In this document: positions 14,472-22,970 of the stretch, one piece after another
How positions within the stretch are numbered: the stretch's first letter is position 1
Layout of the letters: each line of letters opens with the position of its first letter
Source: Polyangiaceae bacterium
Lineage (GTDB): Bacteria; Myxococcota_A; Polyangia; Polyangiales; Polyangiaceae
Assembly: GCA_013361525.1 (NCBI GenBank)
Contig: JABFXY010000126.1
Coordinates: 1 to 56,752, forward strand
Length of the DNA: 56,752 nucleotides
Reading direction: 5' to 3'
Notes under the pieces: model-generated
The model's input: the letters and a program-made list of their open reading frames with translations, nothing else
Told to the model about the DNA's origin: nothing
Database searches by the model: none
Made by a program: the position numbers and the translations under genes

Positions 14472-16629
14472 TCCGCTTGGCGACGGGTCCGCCGCCGGCG
14501 CCCGTCTCGAGCTGACCAATGCGCACAACGTCGTGCCGCTGGTGCGCGCCCGCGGATCGATGTTCCTCGTCACGACGCGTGAGGGCAACGTCACGCCGCG
14601 CGGTGCCCGCGAGCTCGGATTGTTCGATCGCGATACGCGGTTCTTGTCGCATTACGAAATGCGCGTTCAGAGCCTCGATATGGTCTACCTCTCCGACGAG
14701 GTCTCCGGCGACAGCGTCAACCAAGTCGACTTGATGCTGGCGAGCGGGGAGGAGAGCGCGTTCCTCGACGACCCGGCGAACTTCGTGCACATCCGCCGCC
14801 GGCAAATGCTCGACGACGTGTTCGTGGAAGAGCTGAGCTTTACGAACTACCTGGGACGCGAATTGTCGTTCGAAGTGGTGATTTCATTCGGCGCGGACTT
14901 CGCCGACATGTTCGAGGTCCGGGGCGCGAAGCGCGCTCGTCGCGGCGAGCTGCGCCCGGCGCTCGTGAAGCTCAACGATGTCGATCTGAGCTACGACGGG
15001 CTCGACGGCGTTCGATACACCACCTCGCTTTGTTTCGACCCCATTCCCGACGAGCTGACGCCGTCCACTGCGCGGTTCTGCCTCCGGCTGGCGCCGGGCG
15101 AGCGCAGGACGATCGAGGCGGTCGTTCGGCCATTGGTCGGTAGCCAGGAGCGGATGGAGCCCATCGCCTTCAGCGTGCGCAAGCGGCGTCTGGATGAAGA
15201 GGCCCATGGCTTCAGGAGCTCGTGCACGAAGATTCGTTGCGACAACGGCGTTCTTCAGCAGACGCTCGACCGCGCCCTCGCCGACCTCTTCGCGTTGCGC
15301 GTGCGAGCAGGGGACGGCGCGATCGTCGCGGCGGGTATTCCGTGGTTCTGCTGCCCGTTCGGCCGTGACTCCTTGCTCGCTTCGTACGAGGCATTGACCC
15401 TCACGCCGCGACTCGCCATCGACACGCTTCGTGTATTGGCCGCTCACCAAGGGCGCCGGTTCGATCCCTATACCGAAGAGGAGCCGGGAAAGATCCTCCA
15501 CGAGATGCGGTTCGGGGAAATGGCGCGCGTCGGTGAAACGCCGCATCGGCCCTACTACGGCAGCGTCGATTCGACGCCGCTCTTCGTCGTCGTGGCGCAC
15601 GGGACGTACGAGATGACGGGCGATCTCGGCTTCGTCCACGAGCTTCAACCAGCCCTGCTCGCCGCATTGTCGTGGGTCGACGCGCATACGCACGAAGGGC
15701 GCGCGCTCGTGACGTACGAGCGAAGGAGCGAGCACGGGCTCGACAACCAGGGCTGGAAGGACTCCAAGGACGCGGTCGTCTTTCCGAATGGCAAACGCGC
15801 CAGCCCGCCCATCGCGCTCTGCGAGGTGCAGGGATATTGCGTCAGCGCCTACGCGACCGGTTCGCGGCTGCTCCACGCGCTCGGTCAGACCGAGCTCGCA
15901 GGCGTCTATGCCGCTCGCGCCGAGCGAATGCTCAAGCTCGTCGAGTCGACCTATTGGATGGAGGATCTAGGTCGCTACGCCTATGCGATCGACGGCGAAG
16001 GTGGTCGGGTGCCGACCGTCGTCTCGAACTTGGGACATCTGTTGTGGTCGCGCGTGCCGACGCTCGAGCGCGCGCGGGCAGTCGCGGATCTGCTCGTTGG
16101 TCCCGCGTCCTTCTCGGGGTTCGGGATTCGGACGTTGTCCGCGGATCAGCCCGCGTATAACCCGCTCAGCTACCATAACGGCACGATCTGGCCGCACGAT
16201 AACGCGATCATCGCGCAGGGCTTTGCCCATTACGGGCTCCGCTCGCACGCCCTCAAAGTGTTCGACGGCATCCTCGCCGCGTTGGAGGGGATGCACGACC
16301 GGCGACTGCCGGAATTGTTTTGCGGCCTCGAGCGCTCTTCCGGTGGGCTCGTTCGGTATCCCGTCGCGTGCAGCCCGCAGGCGTGGGCCGCGGTCGCTCC
16401 GTATCTGCTGCTCTCGTCGGTGCTCGGCCTCACGATCGACGCGCCGTCGCGGCAGATCTACGTCCGCGATCCGTGCCTGCCGGCGAGCCTCCGCGAGCTG
16501 GTCATCGAGCGCATGCAGGTCGGCAACGCGCGCGTGAGCATGGCCTTCACGCAGCGCGGCAGGCGCTGCGACGTCGACATCCTCGACATCGAGGGCGGGG
16601 AGGTCCGCACCCTCATCGAGCTCGGTTGA
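14446..16629 (+). CDS. Amylo-alpha-1,6-glucosidase / glycogen debranching-type enzyme
   Basis: A 727-residue protein with an N-terminal beta-sandwich (GDE_N_bis-like: REGNVTPRGARELGLFDRDTRFLSHYE) and a C-terminal (alpha/alpha)6 barrel of the trehalase/GH63-like clan. Barrel motifs include AGIPWFCCPFGRDSLLA, YYGSVDSTPLFVV, LDNQGWKDSKDAV and YHNGTIWPHDNAIIA, the last supplying likely catalytic acids of the barrel clan. The protein would release glucose from branch points or short alpha-glucosides in the cytosol. ATG 14446 is chosen by homology of the N-terminus; earlier in-frame codons are shadows of the glycosyltransferase gene, which it overlaps by 26 bp. Confidence 0.88.
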   Translation: MALSIPHANPLGDGSAAGARLELTNAHNVVPLVRARGSMFLVTTREGNVTPRGARELGLFDRDTRFLSHYEMRVQSLDMVYLSDEVSGDSVNQVDLMLASGEESAFLDDPANFVHIRRRQMLDDVFVEELSFTNYLGRELSFEVVISFGADFADMFEVRGAKRARRGELRPALVKLNDVDLSYDGLDGVRYTTSLCFDPIPDELTPSTARFCLRLAPGERRTIEAVVRPLVGSQERMEPIAFSVRKRRLDEEAHGFRSSCTKIRCDNGVLQQTLDRALADLFALRVRAGDGAIVAAGIPWFCCPFGRDSLLASYEALTLTPRLAIDTLRVLAAHQGRRFDPYTEEEPGKILHEMRFGEMARVGETPHRPYYGSVDSTPLFVVVAHGTYEMTGDLGFVHELQPALLAALSWVDAHTHEGRALVTYERRSEHGLDNQGWKDSKDAVVFPNGKRASPPIALCEVQGYCVSAYATGSRLLHALGQTELAGVYAARAERMLKLVESTYWMEDLGRYAYAIDGEGGRVPTVVSNLGHLLWSRVPTLERARAVADLLVGPASFSGFGIRTLSADQPAYNPLSYHNGTIWPHDNAIIAQGFAHYGLRSHALKVFDGILAALEGMHDRRLPELFCGLERSSGGLVRYPVACSPQAWAAVAPYLLLSSVLGLTIDAPSRQIYVRDPCLPASLRELVIERMQVGNARVSMAFTQRGRRCDVDILDIEGGEVRTLIELG

Positions 16630-16654
16630 TGTGCTAGGCTCCGCCTCAACCCCG

Positions 16655-16867
16655 ATGGCGCAGCAAAAATCATGCGGTAAACACACGGAGCTCGCGAGCA
16701 ACGAGTCGGTTCGCGTCACGCAGTGTCCCTGCGGCACCGTCCACCTCACCTTCGCGGCAAACGGCGTCACCCTCAGGCTGCCCGAAACGGCGCTGAAGAA
16801 CGTCACGCGCGCCGTGATGACCGCTCTCGACAAAGTCGAAGAGCGGCAGCAAGCGGCGATCAACTAA
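16655..16867 (+). CDS. Small conserved-looking protein, unknown function
   Basis: A 70-residue protein. The central stretch TQCPCGTVHLTFAANGVTLRLP has two Cys in a CPCG motif and a beta-rich pattern, followed by a helix (VTRAVMTALDKVEERQQ). No signal peptide is seen, so it is probably cytosolic. ATG 16655 is 25 bp after the glucosidase stop, so it may share that transcript. It is followed directly by the 20-bp dispersed repeat. A metal or nucleic-acid binding role is possible, but nothing beyond the Cys pair supports it. Confidence 0.65.
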   Translation: MAQQKSCGKHTELASNESVRVTQCPCGTVHLTFAANGVTLRLPETALKNVTRAVMTALDKVEERQQAAIN

Positions 16868-16887
16868 GGCCGCCCTTCGGGCGGACT
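16868..16887 (-). repeat. 20-bp dispersed repeat, copy 3 (reverse orientation)
   Basis: The bases are the exact reverse complement of the repeat at 1360-1379 and 44955-44974. It starts one base after the stop of the 70-residue gene and ends 4 bp before the stop of the convergent lipoprotein gene, which fits a bidirectional terminator or REP-like element. Confidence 0.75.
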
Positions 16888-16891
16888 AAGC

Positions 16892-17989
16892 TCAGCGCAC
16901 GAACCCGGCGGGGGGGCCGATGTGCTGATCCGAGACGACGATCTCGTCGATCTCGAACCAATTGCCCGGATCCGGCGTGACGCCGTCCATGAAGTACCCG
17001 CCGACGAAATCGATGTACGCAAAGGTCCCGCCGGTGACCGACTGCCCGTCGATGAGATCGTTCTGCACGTACAACGTGTCGTTGAAGGCCCCATCTTCGG
17101 TCGTGAGGTAGAGGCGAATCCACCCTTCGCTCAGATCGGATTCGAACTCCCACGACACCCATTGCTCCTGGTAGCCGCCCGCGCCGCCGATCCAGAACGT
17201 GTCGGACCCATCGGGCCACCACGGCTCGTCTTGCGGCGTGCCGTGGTATTGGCAGACGGTCCCGTCGCAGGGCGCGGGCACGAATGAATTGGGAACCGCG
17301 GGGTTGGGACGCGTAATGATCATCGGCCGCGGATGGGTCGCGTTGCTCTCCGTCTGAACGAAGATCGTCGTTTTGTTACCGTACGCGTATTGGCCCATCG
17401 TGGGGCCCGCCTTCATCAGCCAGCGCATCGAGAGATGCGATGGAGGCGTCGTGTCGAGGTGGAGCTGTCCCAAACCGGTCGCTGCCTGCGACGGGTGAGG
17501 AGGCGTGAACCTCGCCGCGCCGCCACCGTTCCAACCACCATTGGGGACGTATTCGTGGGTAGCCCCCTGATTCAACCAAACGAGGTTGTATTGCGTGTCG
17601 TAGGCGTCGGTCGCGAAGCCGATGCAGGCTGGATATGCGGTCACGGCCGCGCCGCTTCCGAGTGCCGCAATGTTTTCGACGTCGTTCGGACACGACGTCG
17701 GCCCTGCGCCGCCGGAGCCCGACGAGCTGCCGCCCTCGCCCCCCGAGCCCATCGACGTCGTCGTTGTCGGATTGCTCGAGCCCGTCGTCGCTTCGCCTCC
17801 CGAAGCGTTCGAGGTGCTCGGCGAGCCTCCCGAACCGTAGCCGCCGGCATCGCTCCCGCCTTCGTCCGAGCCTCCGGCGCCGTCGGAATCGGACCCCACG
17901 GAATCCTTACAGCCGAGCGCTGCGAGGCCCAGCGCGAGCGCGATCGTGGTCAAGGAATGAAGTCGAGTGGCGTGCGTAGGCGAGAGCAT
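16892..17989 (-). CDS. Secreted lipoprotein with Gly/Ser/Thr-rich linker and a concanavalin-like C-terminus
   Basis: A 365-residue protein; the signal LTTIALALGLAALGC gives probable lipidation. Residues up to about 100 form a Gly/Ser/Thr low-complexity linker. The remaining ~260 residues are Trp- and Tyr-rich (YNLVWLNQGATHEY, HLSMRWLMKAGPTMGQY, FWIGGAGGYQEQWVSWEFESDLSEGWIRLYLT), a pattern like carbohydrate-binding or lectin-like beta-sandwich lipoproteins of myxobacteria. ATG 17989 gives the better signal; ATG 18019 is possible. The gene is divergent from endonuclease V and convergent with the 70-residue gene. Function unknown; a surface glycan-binding role is a guess from composition. Confidence 0.7.
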   Translation of the reverse strand: MLSPTHATRLHSLTTIALALGLAALGCKDSVGSDSDGAGGSDEGGSDAGGYGSGGSPSTSNASGGEATTGSSNPTTTTSMGSGGEGGSSSGSGGAGPTSCPNDVENIAALGSGAAVTAYPACIGFATDAYDTQYNLVWLNQGATHEYVPNGGWNGGGAARFTPPHPSQAATGLGQLHLDTTPPSHLSMRWLMKAGPTMGQYAYGNKTTIFVQTESNATHPRPMIITRPNPAVPNSFVPAPCDGTVCQYHGTPQDEPWWPDGSDTFWIGGAGGYQEQWVSWEFESDLSEGWIRLYLTTEDGAFNDTLYVQNDLIDGQSVTGGTFAYIDFVGGYFMDGVTPDPGNWFEIDEIVVSDQHIGPPAGFVR

Positions 17990-18066
17990 GCGCCGCGCAT
18001 CGCAACCTGCGTGCCGCATTGAAAATCAACCAATTCAGCCGCAAGCTAACGGTGAAGTCGCTCCGC

Positions 18067-18084
18067 GGTGCAAGGGTTTGCACC
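18067..18084. promoter_or_regulatory. Perfect 7-bp dyad in the divergent lipoprotein/endonuclease V promoter region
   Basis: GGTGCAA-GGGT-TTGCACC is a perfect inverted repeat 23 bp before the preferred endonuclease V start. The arm order (GCAA...TTGC) is opposite to the PHA-locus dyads, so it is probably a different operator. An operator or a short hairpin leader are both possible. Confidence 0.35.
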
Positions 18085-18106
18085 TGGCTGCAAAGAGGTG
18101 CACTGC

Positions 18107-18643
18107 GTGTGGGTGGCAGGCGAACCGAAGAAAGTCGTGATCGCGTGCGTCGACGTCCACTACGGCGAGGGTGACGGCGCGATCGCTGCGGCCGTGACCT
18201 TCGATCGGTGGGACGCGGCGTCGCCGGTCGAGCGATGTGTCCTGCCGATCGCCCACGTCGAGCCGTACGAGCCCGGCGCGTTCTACAAGCGCGAGTTGCC
18301 GTGTATCGTCGCGGTGCTCGATCGCCTCGCGGCGTATCCGACAGTCGTCGTCGTCGACGGTCACGCTTGGCTCGAACCGGGGCGACCTGGGCTCGGTGCG
18401 CGTTTGCTCGATACGCAGGAGCGCATTCGTACCGTCGTCGGGGTTGCGAAGACTCGGTTTCACGGGGCGCCCGCCGTCGCCGTGCTGCGCGGCGGGTCCG
18501 CCGTTCCATTGTGGGTCGATGAGGCGGGTGAGCCCGTGGATGCACCACGACGCATCGCGGAGATGCACGGCCCGTTTCGGCTCCCGACGATGCTCAAGCT
18601 CGTCGATCGTCTGGGCAGAAGCCCCGAGGAGATTGCGTCGTGA
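18107..18643 (+). CDS. nfi: Endonuclease V (deoxyinosine 3' endonuclease)
   Basis: A protein of about 178 residues that nicks DNA 3' to deoxyinosine in repair. Family motifs are in order: VDVHY (metal-binding Asp), YEPGAFYKRELPCI (the Y-x-P-G...E segment), VVVVDGHAWLEPGRPGLG (metal-binding Asp, DGH) and VGVAKTRF. Three in-frame GTG starts exist (18068, 18098, 18107); 18107 is preferred because AAAGAGG lies 8 bp before it. The 18068 start would place the dyad at 18067-18084 inside the gene. Its last bases overlap the GTG of the next lipoprotein gene. The family usually runs 210-230 residues, so this is a short member. Confidence 0.85.
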   Translation: MWVAGEPKKVVIACVDVHYGEGDGAIAAAVTFDRWDAASPVERCVLPIAHVEPYEPGAFYKRELPCIVAVLDRLAAYPTVVVVDGHAWLEPGRPGLGARLLDTQERIRTVVGVAKTRFHGAPAVAVLRGGSAVPLWVDEAGEPVDAPRRIAEMHGPFRLPTMLKLVDRLGRSPEEIAS

Positions 18644-19671
18644 GGGTGCAGTCCTGGCTGATTGCGTGCCTCGTGCTCGCGAGCTGTCACGACACACCGA
18701 ACCTCGTCGCGTCGGTAAACGATATCGGGACCGTGCCGAATCCGCCGACTGCCTCGGCGCGCGATGTCGGTTTCAGCGTTCGCATGGGTGACCGCAGCGT
18801 TTGGGTATTCGGCGATACGTTGTTCAGCGAGCCGGCCGCGGACGGGTTTCAATGGCGAAGCAGCACGTGGTCTTGGACCGAAGTCGGGCGATTGGGCCCT
18901 TTTACGGACGCTCTCGGCAGCGATGGCAAGTCGCTCCAACTGTTGCCGCACACCGCCGACGAGCTCGCCTTCAACGTCGAGCATCGGAGCGAGCCGCGCC
19001 GGCACACGCCCTGGCCACAAGCTCTTGTCTCGAATGGTGAACGAGCGGTCGTGTTCTACACGAATATGGTGACCGGGCCCGACGGACCCTGGGACTTCAA
19101 GAGCACGTCCGGCTCCGTCGCGACTTGGGATAATGCCGACAAACCGGCGGAACGCATCGAGCCGGCGCTCTTCAGCGACCAAGAGCCCGATTGGGGCGCA
19201 GCGGCCGTTTTGGTAAATGGGGATATCTTCGTGTATGCCTGCCAGGGTGGGCTGACCAAACCCTGCAAGCTCGCGCGCGTGCCCTTCGACGCGGCGACCG
19301 ACCGGGCTGCGTATCGCTTCTATGACGGCGAGTCTTGGAGCGTCGATTGGCATGACGCGGAGGCGATCTTCGACGGCGCGCCCCTCTTTTCGGTACACCA
19401 CAGCGCGTATCTCGACCGATTCGTCGCGATCTATATGGAGCCGGGCGGCAATCAAATGCGCCTGCGCACCGCATCCGCACCCGAAGGGCCCTGGTCCGAG
19501 GCCACCGGGTTCGGTGATGGCATGAAGCCGGATGACGGCGCCTTCGACTACGCCCTTATCGCTCACCCGGAGCTCGCGCGCGACGATGGGGCGGTCGAGA
19601 TCTTGAGCTACACGCGGCCGAGCGGGTTTCTACGTCAGGAGACGCGGCTCGTGGAGCTGCGTTGGCGCTGA
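18640..19671 (+). CDS. Lipoprotein with DUF4185-like beta-propeller
   Basis: A 343-residue protein; the signal IACLVLASC gives probable lipidation at Cys16. The rest resembles DUF4185 five-bladed propellers related to glycoside hydrolase folds: DVGFSVRMGDRSVWVFGDTLF, PWPQALVSNGERAVVFYTNMV, GAAAVLVNGDIFVYACQG, HHSAYLDRFVAIYMEPGGNQMRLRTASAPEGPWSE. Propeller proteins of this kind are secreted and often sugar-related. GTG 18640 overlaps the endonuclease V stop by 4 bp. No catalytic residues can be assigned. Confidence 0.75.
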   Translation: MRVQSWLIACLVLASCHDTPNLVASVNDIGTVPNPPTASARDVGFSVRMGDRSVWVFGDTLFSEPAADGFQWRSSTWSWTEVGRLGPFTDALGSDGKSLQLLPHTADELAFNVEHRSEPRRHTPWPQALVSNGERAVVFYTNMVTGPDGPWDFKSTSGSVATWDNADKPAERIEPALFSDQEPDWGAAAVLVNGDIFVYACQGGLTKPCKLARVPFDAATDRAAYRFYDGESWSVDWHDAEAIFDGAPLFSVHHSAYLDRFVAIYMEPGGNQMRLRTASAPEGPWSEATGFGDGMKPDDGAFDYALIAHPELARDDGAVEILSYTRPSGFLRQETRLVELRWR

Positions 19672-19684
19672 TTTCGCGCGACGC

Positions 19685-21142
19685 TCATCCGTTTCGCAGC
19701 CTGCGCCCGTGGTCGAGCACGCCGTCAATCAAGAGGTTTACGTCGCTCGTGCGCGTCCTGTGATTCACGATCGCTGCGCGAATCGCGAGCTTGCCGTCGA
19801 TACGTGTGGTCGAAGGAACGGCGAGACCGCTCTCTTGGAGGGCAATCACGATCTCGTCGTTCACCCGATCCGAATCGTTGGTGCGGTAACGAAAGCAAAC
19901 GATGTTGGAGGCGACCGGTGCCATCAGCTCGAGCTCGGGCTCGGCGAGGACGCGGTCCCGGAGGTCCCGGGCCACGCGACACGTCTCTGCGATAACGTTT
20001 CCGAGCGCGTCGAGGCCGTACACCTTCATCGTGAACCAGACCTTCAATGCTCGAAACCCACGCGAAAGCTCCGGGCCGAAATCGGTAAACCACGGTGACC
20101 CGGCCGCGAGCCCGCGCGTCGCGCGCGCGAGATAAGCCGGCTCGTTGGCAAACGCAGCGCGGTGCGCCTGTTCGTCGCGCACCATCAATAGGCCCGCGTC
20201 ATAAGGGACCTGCATCCATTTGTGGAAATCGCAGGCAATCGAGTCCGCGCGATCGAGCCCACGAACCAGGTGCTTCAGGTCCGGCGACAGCGCGCAGAGC
20301 GATCCGAACGCGCCGTCCACGTGAAGCCAAAGGCGCTCTTGCTCCGCGATGTCGGCGAGCGTGGCGATGTCGTCGAATGCGCCGACGTCCACCGTGCCCG
20401 CGGTCCCGACAATCAAGAATGGAGTGCGCCCCTCCACCCGATCGTGCGCCATCATCGTGCGCAGCGCGGCGATATCCATTCGGTGGTCGGCATCGACCGG
20501 CACCAAACGAAGCGCGTCGGAGCCGAGACCCGAGAGCTCCATCGCGCGCGCGACACAGCTGTGCGCCCGGACCGACGTATACGCGACGAGCTTCGTATTG
20601 CTCACGTCGAGGCCGGCCGTGCGCGTCGCGGTGCCGAGCTTGCTCGTCTTCGCGACCGAGACGCCCATAAAGTTCGCCATCGAGCTTCCGGTCACAACGA
20701 TGCCGCTCGCCGTCGCCGGAAGTCCGAACACCTGCCTCATCCATCGAACGACTTGCCGCTCAACCTCGACGCCCGCGTGGTCGCGGCCCCCGAGGTTGCT
20801 GTTCAAGGTGGCCGCGAGCATCTCGCCGAGCATGCCGGCAGGGTTTCCGCCGCCGTGCACCCACCCAAAGAAGCGCGGGTGCACGTTGCCTGTCCCGTGG
20901 GGGAGGACCGAGCGGGCGAACTCCTCGTGCACGTTGGCGAGCGGGGAGGGGCCTGAGGGCAGCGGAGCATCGAAGGAAGCGCGGATCTCCGGCGGCATCG
21001 GCCGCCAAACCGGACCCTCGGGTACGCCCTCGAGGAAATCGAGCGCATCATCGAGCATCCGGTGCGCCTGCCGGCGAAGCTCGGCGCGGTCCTCTGGGTC
21101 GAGGGTCGCGGGGGATCGCTCGGGTGCCTTGGGATCGCGCAT
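19685..21142 (-). CDS. Group II PLP-dependent amino acid decarboxylase
   Basis: A 485-residue pyridoxal-phosphate decarboxylase of the aromatic-L-amino-acid/glutamate type. The Schiff-base lysine is K308 in DFHKW; HVDGAFG supplies D276 and AHSC the stacking H194. The N-terminal HPRFFGWVHGGGNPAGMLGEML and the GIVVTGSSMANFMGV cofactor loop fit the family. The substrate is not readable: aromatic amino acids, diaminobutyrate or aspartate are all possible. It is downstream of the accessory island in the same orientation with an 11-bp gap, but its high G+C matches the core genome, so it may have had its own promoter before the island arrived. Confidence 0.9.
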   Translation of the reverse strand: MRDPKAPERSPATLDPEDRAELRRQAHRMLDDALDFLEGVPEGPVWRPMPPEIRASFDAPLPSGPSPLANVHEEFARSVLPHGTGNVHPRFFGWVHGGGNPAGMLGEMLAATLNSNLGGRDHAGVEVERQVVRWMRQVFGLPATASGIVVTGSSMANFMGVSVAKTSKLGTATRTAGLDVSNTKLVAYTSVRAHSCVARAMELSGLGSDALRLVPVDADHRMDIAALRTMMAHDRVEGRTPFLIVGTAGTVDVGAFDDIATLADIAEQERLWLHVDGAFGSLCALSPDLKHLVRGLDRADSIACDFHKWMQVPYDAGLLMVRDEQAHRAAFANEPAYLARATRGLAAGSPWFTDFGPELSRGFRALKVWFTMKVYGLDALGNVIAETCRVARDLRDRVLAEPELELMAPVASNIVCFRYRTNDSDRVNDEIVIALQESGLAVPSTTRIDGKLAIRAAIVNHRTRTSDVNLLIDGVLDHGRRLRNG

Positions 21143-21153
21143 CGGCGCGGAGC

Positions 21154-21507
21154 CTAGCGCGGTTGGAGACGGGTGCAGGTCTTGGCTGGGGATGGTTGGG
21201 CGATCGAGCGGTTTGGGTCTGAGCGCTCGTGATGGGGGTCCCAGGTGAGGCCCGGTAGATTCGTGGCTGCGTAGTCGGCGGCTTCAGCTTCGGTCAGAAA
21301 GGTTCGCGAGCGAGCGCTGTGCTGTTCGATGTGCGGCGATAGCCCGGTCAGCAGGTAGTACGCGAAGCCGTCCGGGCCTAGATCCGGCGGGTCGTCGTAG
21401 AAGTCTTCGTCGTAGTAGTCCCAGTCTTGTTTGATGAGCCACGTGTGGCCAATGGGTGAGCCGCCGTAGTTCCATGTTCCGTGCCGAAGTGTCGAGGGGT
21501 GGTTCAT
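21154..21507 (-). CDS. Small acidic aromatic protein, unknown function (accessory island)
   Basis: A 117-residue protein not recognised. The N-terminal half is rich in Tyr, Trp and Asp (DWDYYDEDFYDDPPDLGPDGFAYYLL), the middle has a helix (LTEAEAADYAATNLP), and the C-terminus is disordered. No signal peptide. It is the last of eight small minus-strand genes, 10 bp after the preceding gene. Lower G+C and weaker codon bias than its neighbours suggest transfer. Small acidic proteins of this kind are often immunity factors, but no toxin is visible in the window. Confidence 0.6.
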   Translation of the reverse strand: MNHPSTLRHGTWNYGGSPIGHTWLIKQDWDYYDEDFYDDPPDLGPDGFAYYLLTGLSPHIEQHSARSRTFLTEAEAADYAATNLPGLTWDPHHERSDPNRSIAQPSPAKTCTRLQPR

Positions 21508-21517
21508 TTCTGGCGCG

Positions 21518-21793
21518 CTATCGATTGCGTTGCGAGCCTCGTTCGGGAGTGTCCAGCGCGGCTTCGCGGATGGTGCCTTTGTAGATGTCCTCCGATTCGA
21601 TGTAGCGCCAGAGCCTTACCACGGCTTCGTCTCCGATTTGCCACTCGCTCTTGAGGTGTTGGGGATCTGATGCGACGTCGGGGATCAAGACGATGATGTT
21701 ACCGGCGTCGAACTCGAGGTAGAGGGCGTATTCCTCGATTCGGGTGACGCGGGCAGTTACTCGGCGGTTGATGTTGGTTTGTCGGCTACTCAT
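21518..21793 (-). CDS. Small beta-rich protein with an S1/OB-like pattern (accessory island)
   Basis: A 91-residue protein starting MSSRQTNINRRVTARVTRIEEYALYLEF. Alternating strands (RVTARVTRIEEYALYLEFDAGNIIVLIPDV, then GDEAVVRLWRYIES) resemble an S1/OB fold, as in RNA- or ligand-binding domains. ATG 21793 is preferred over an upstream in-frame start at 21853. It lies in the single-file minus-strand island. The S1 resemblance is from the strand pattern only; no conserved RNA-binding residues could be checked. Confidence 0.58.
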   Translation of the reverse strand: MSSRQTNINRRVTARVTRIEEYALYLEFDAGNIIVLIPDVASDPQHLKSEWQIGDEAVVRLWRYIESEDIYKGTIREAALDTPERGSQRNR

Positions 21794-21911
21794 CGGTCTC
21801 TTCGGAGATGCGCTCGAACTAACGGACGGCTCCGCGGACCGGCATAATGCCATTTACGAAAGTCGTGGTCCGTCGCGCCTGCTCTGGGTCCGCTTCTTTA
21901 AGCTGCGATAC

Positions 21912-22103
21912 CTAAGCCTCGTATTGGGAGATGAGCTCACGGCTGCCCAGGAGACGCTCCACGATCAGCTCGAACGCGTCTTCGTCGGCGGGGGAGGCGT
22001 GTTCGATCGCCTCCTCGATTTCGTCTGCTGGAAGCGCGCAGTACCGCTCTGCAACGGTTGCGAGAAATGTTAGGTCGTCAGGCCATGTGATTTCGGTGCC
22101 CAT
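21912..22103 (-). CDS. Very small helical acidic protein (accessory island)
   Basis: A 63-residue protein, MGTEITWPDDLTFLATVAERYCALPADEIEEAIEHASPADEDAFELIVERLLGSRELISQYEA when split into its helical parts, with many Glu and Asp. It has no signal peptide and no recognised domain. Flanking genes on both sides run in the same direction with gaps of 118 and 61 bp. It is shorter than most annotated genes, but its amino-acid composition is protein-like. Expression is unproven. Confidence 0.45.
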   Translation of the reverse strand: MGTEITWPDDLTFLATVAERYCALPADEIEEAIEHASPADEDAFELIVERLLGSRELISQYEA

Positions 22104-22164
22104 TTGGTGTCCGGGTCGGAAAGAAAGGGAAGTGGGGCCTAGTGGGGCAGGCTCGCGCTCTTGC

Positions 22165-22407
22165 TTAAATGTATGGCCGGAATGTTTGTCCCGCCCAGGA
22201 TGCGATGACGGTATCCGGCTCCTTGACTGGCTCCGCTTCGAACTCTTCCTCGAGCGTTAGGAAGCCGCGGTTCTTGGCGACGTCCTCTGGCGTTCGGTAT
22301 CCCGTTTCGCACTCCTCGCAATGTACATGGAACGTGTTGCTGGACAGGTTCTTCATGAGGATGAGCCGTCCCTGATTGCATTTGGGACAGTCGGTGTACC
22401 AATACAT
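22165..22407 (-). CDS. Small zinc-ribbon protein (accessory island)
   Basis: An 80-residue protein with two CxxC pairs: CPKC near residue 8 and CEEC near residue 31, separated by a beta hairpin (RLILMKNLSSNTFHVH). This is the usual layout of a small zinc ribbon. The C-terminal half is acidic. ATG 22407 lies inside the previous gene, a 55-bp overlap, which is long for two real genes; either one stop/start is misread or translation is coupled. The protein could be a nucleic-acid or protein-binding adaptor. Confidence 0.6.
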   Translation of the reverse strand: MYWYTDCPKCNQGRLILMKNLSSNTFHVHCEECETGYRTPEDVAKNRGFLTLEEEFEAEPVKEPDTVIASWAGQTFRPYI

Positions 22408-22751
22408 GTCGTTTGTCTTTTTGGCGCTTCGTCGAGGAGGTAGATTGGTTGGGAGCAGCCAACATGCACCAGTTCGTGCGTGTCGCCGTTCTCCCGTGCC
22501 AACCAGGAGAATCGACAGACATCAATAGGCTGGCCGCATTCGGCGCATCGGTTCGGCCAGCCGGTCGTCCGCCAATGTGCGAGCTCCAGAAATCCGACGC
22601 CGTGCGCGAACGCTGTCCATTCTTCGGCTGTTAGGCCCAGCCTATCGGCAATATTCGGCGCGTCGTCGGACTCGATCGGTTGTTCGTAGGTGTGCTCGAG
22701 CTCGTCGGTGCCTATCCTGCCGGCGACCAGATCTGCGAGTGTTCTCGTCAT
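22353..22751 (-). CDS. Protein with a CxxC...C pattern (accessory island)
   Basis: A 132-residue protein. The N-terminal half is helical (TRTLADLVAGRIGTDELEHTY, LGLTAEEWTAFAHGVGFLELAHWR). The centre holds RCAECGQPIDVCRFSWLAR and later HVGCSQP, giving CAEC and two more Cys that can form a zinc site. The C-terminal ~20 residues overlap the start of the next gene. ATG 22751 follows the upstream stop by 10 bp. Unknown function; the Cys layout recalls small DNA- or protein-binding modules. Confidence 0.6.
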   Translation of the reverse strand: MTRTLADLVAGRIGTDELEHTYEQPIESDDAPNIADRLGLTAEEWTAFAHGVGFLELAHWRTTGWPNRCAECGQPIDVCRFSWLARENGDTHELVHVGCSQPIYLLDEAPKRQTTCIGTPTVPNAIRDGSSS

Positions 22752-22760
22752 AGTGGGAGC

Positions 22761-22970
22761 TCACAGTCCTCGAAGAGCGCCGCGGAGCCGGCCACAAGGG
22801 CAGTCCGCGAACCAGGTGGTATCGCTCAGGCTTTTTATCGTAATCAGAGCTTTGCAATTGTCGCAATGCACGGTGCTGACGGTCCCCTCCCTGTCGTGCT
22901 CTTCGAATGCCTTCATCAGTAGCAACTCCCCCCCGGCGTTGCGTTTCGGCTTCTCGTCTGAGCTGTTCAC
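22761..22970 (-). CDS. Small zinc-ribbon-like protein (accessory island)
   Basis: A 69-residue protein with CDNC near residue 36 and CPCG near residue 57, again a small zinc-ribbon pattern. GTG 22970 overlaps the stop of the previous gene (GTGA), a typical coupled start, which supports it as a real gene. The N-terminal half is charged and probably flexible. It is the third Cys-pair protein in the island. No function can be assigned. Confidence 0.6.
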   Translation of the reverse strand: MNSSDEKPKRNAGGELLLMKAFEEHDREGTVSTVHCDNCKALITIKSLSDTTWFADCPCGRLRGALRGL

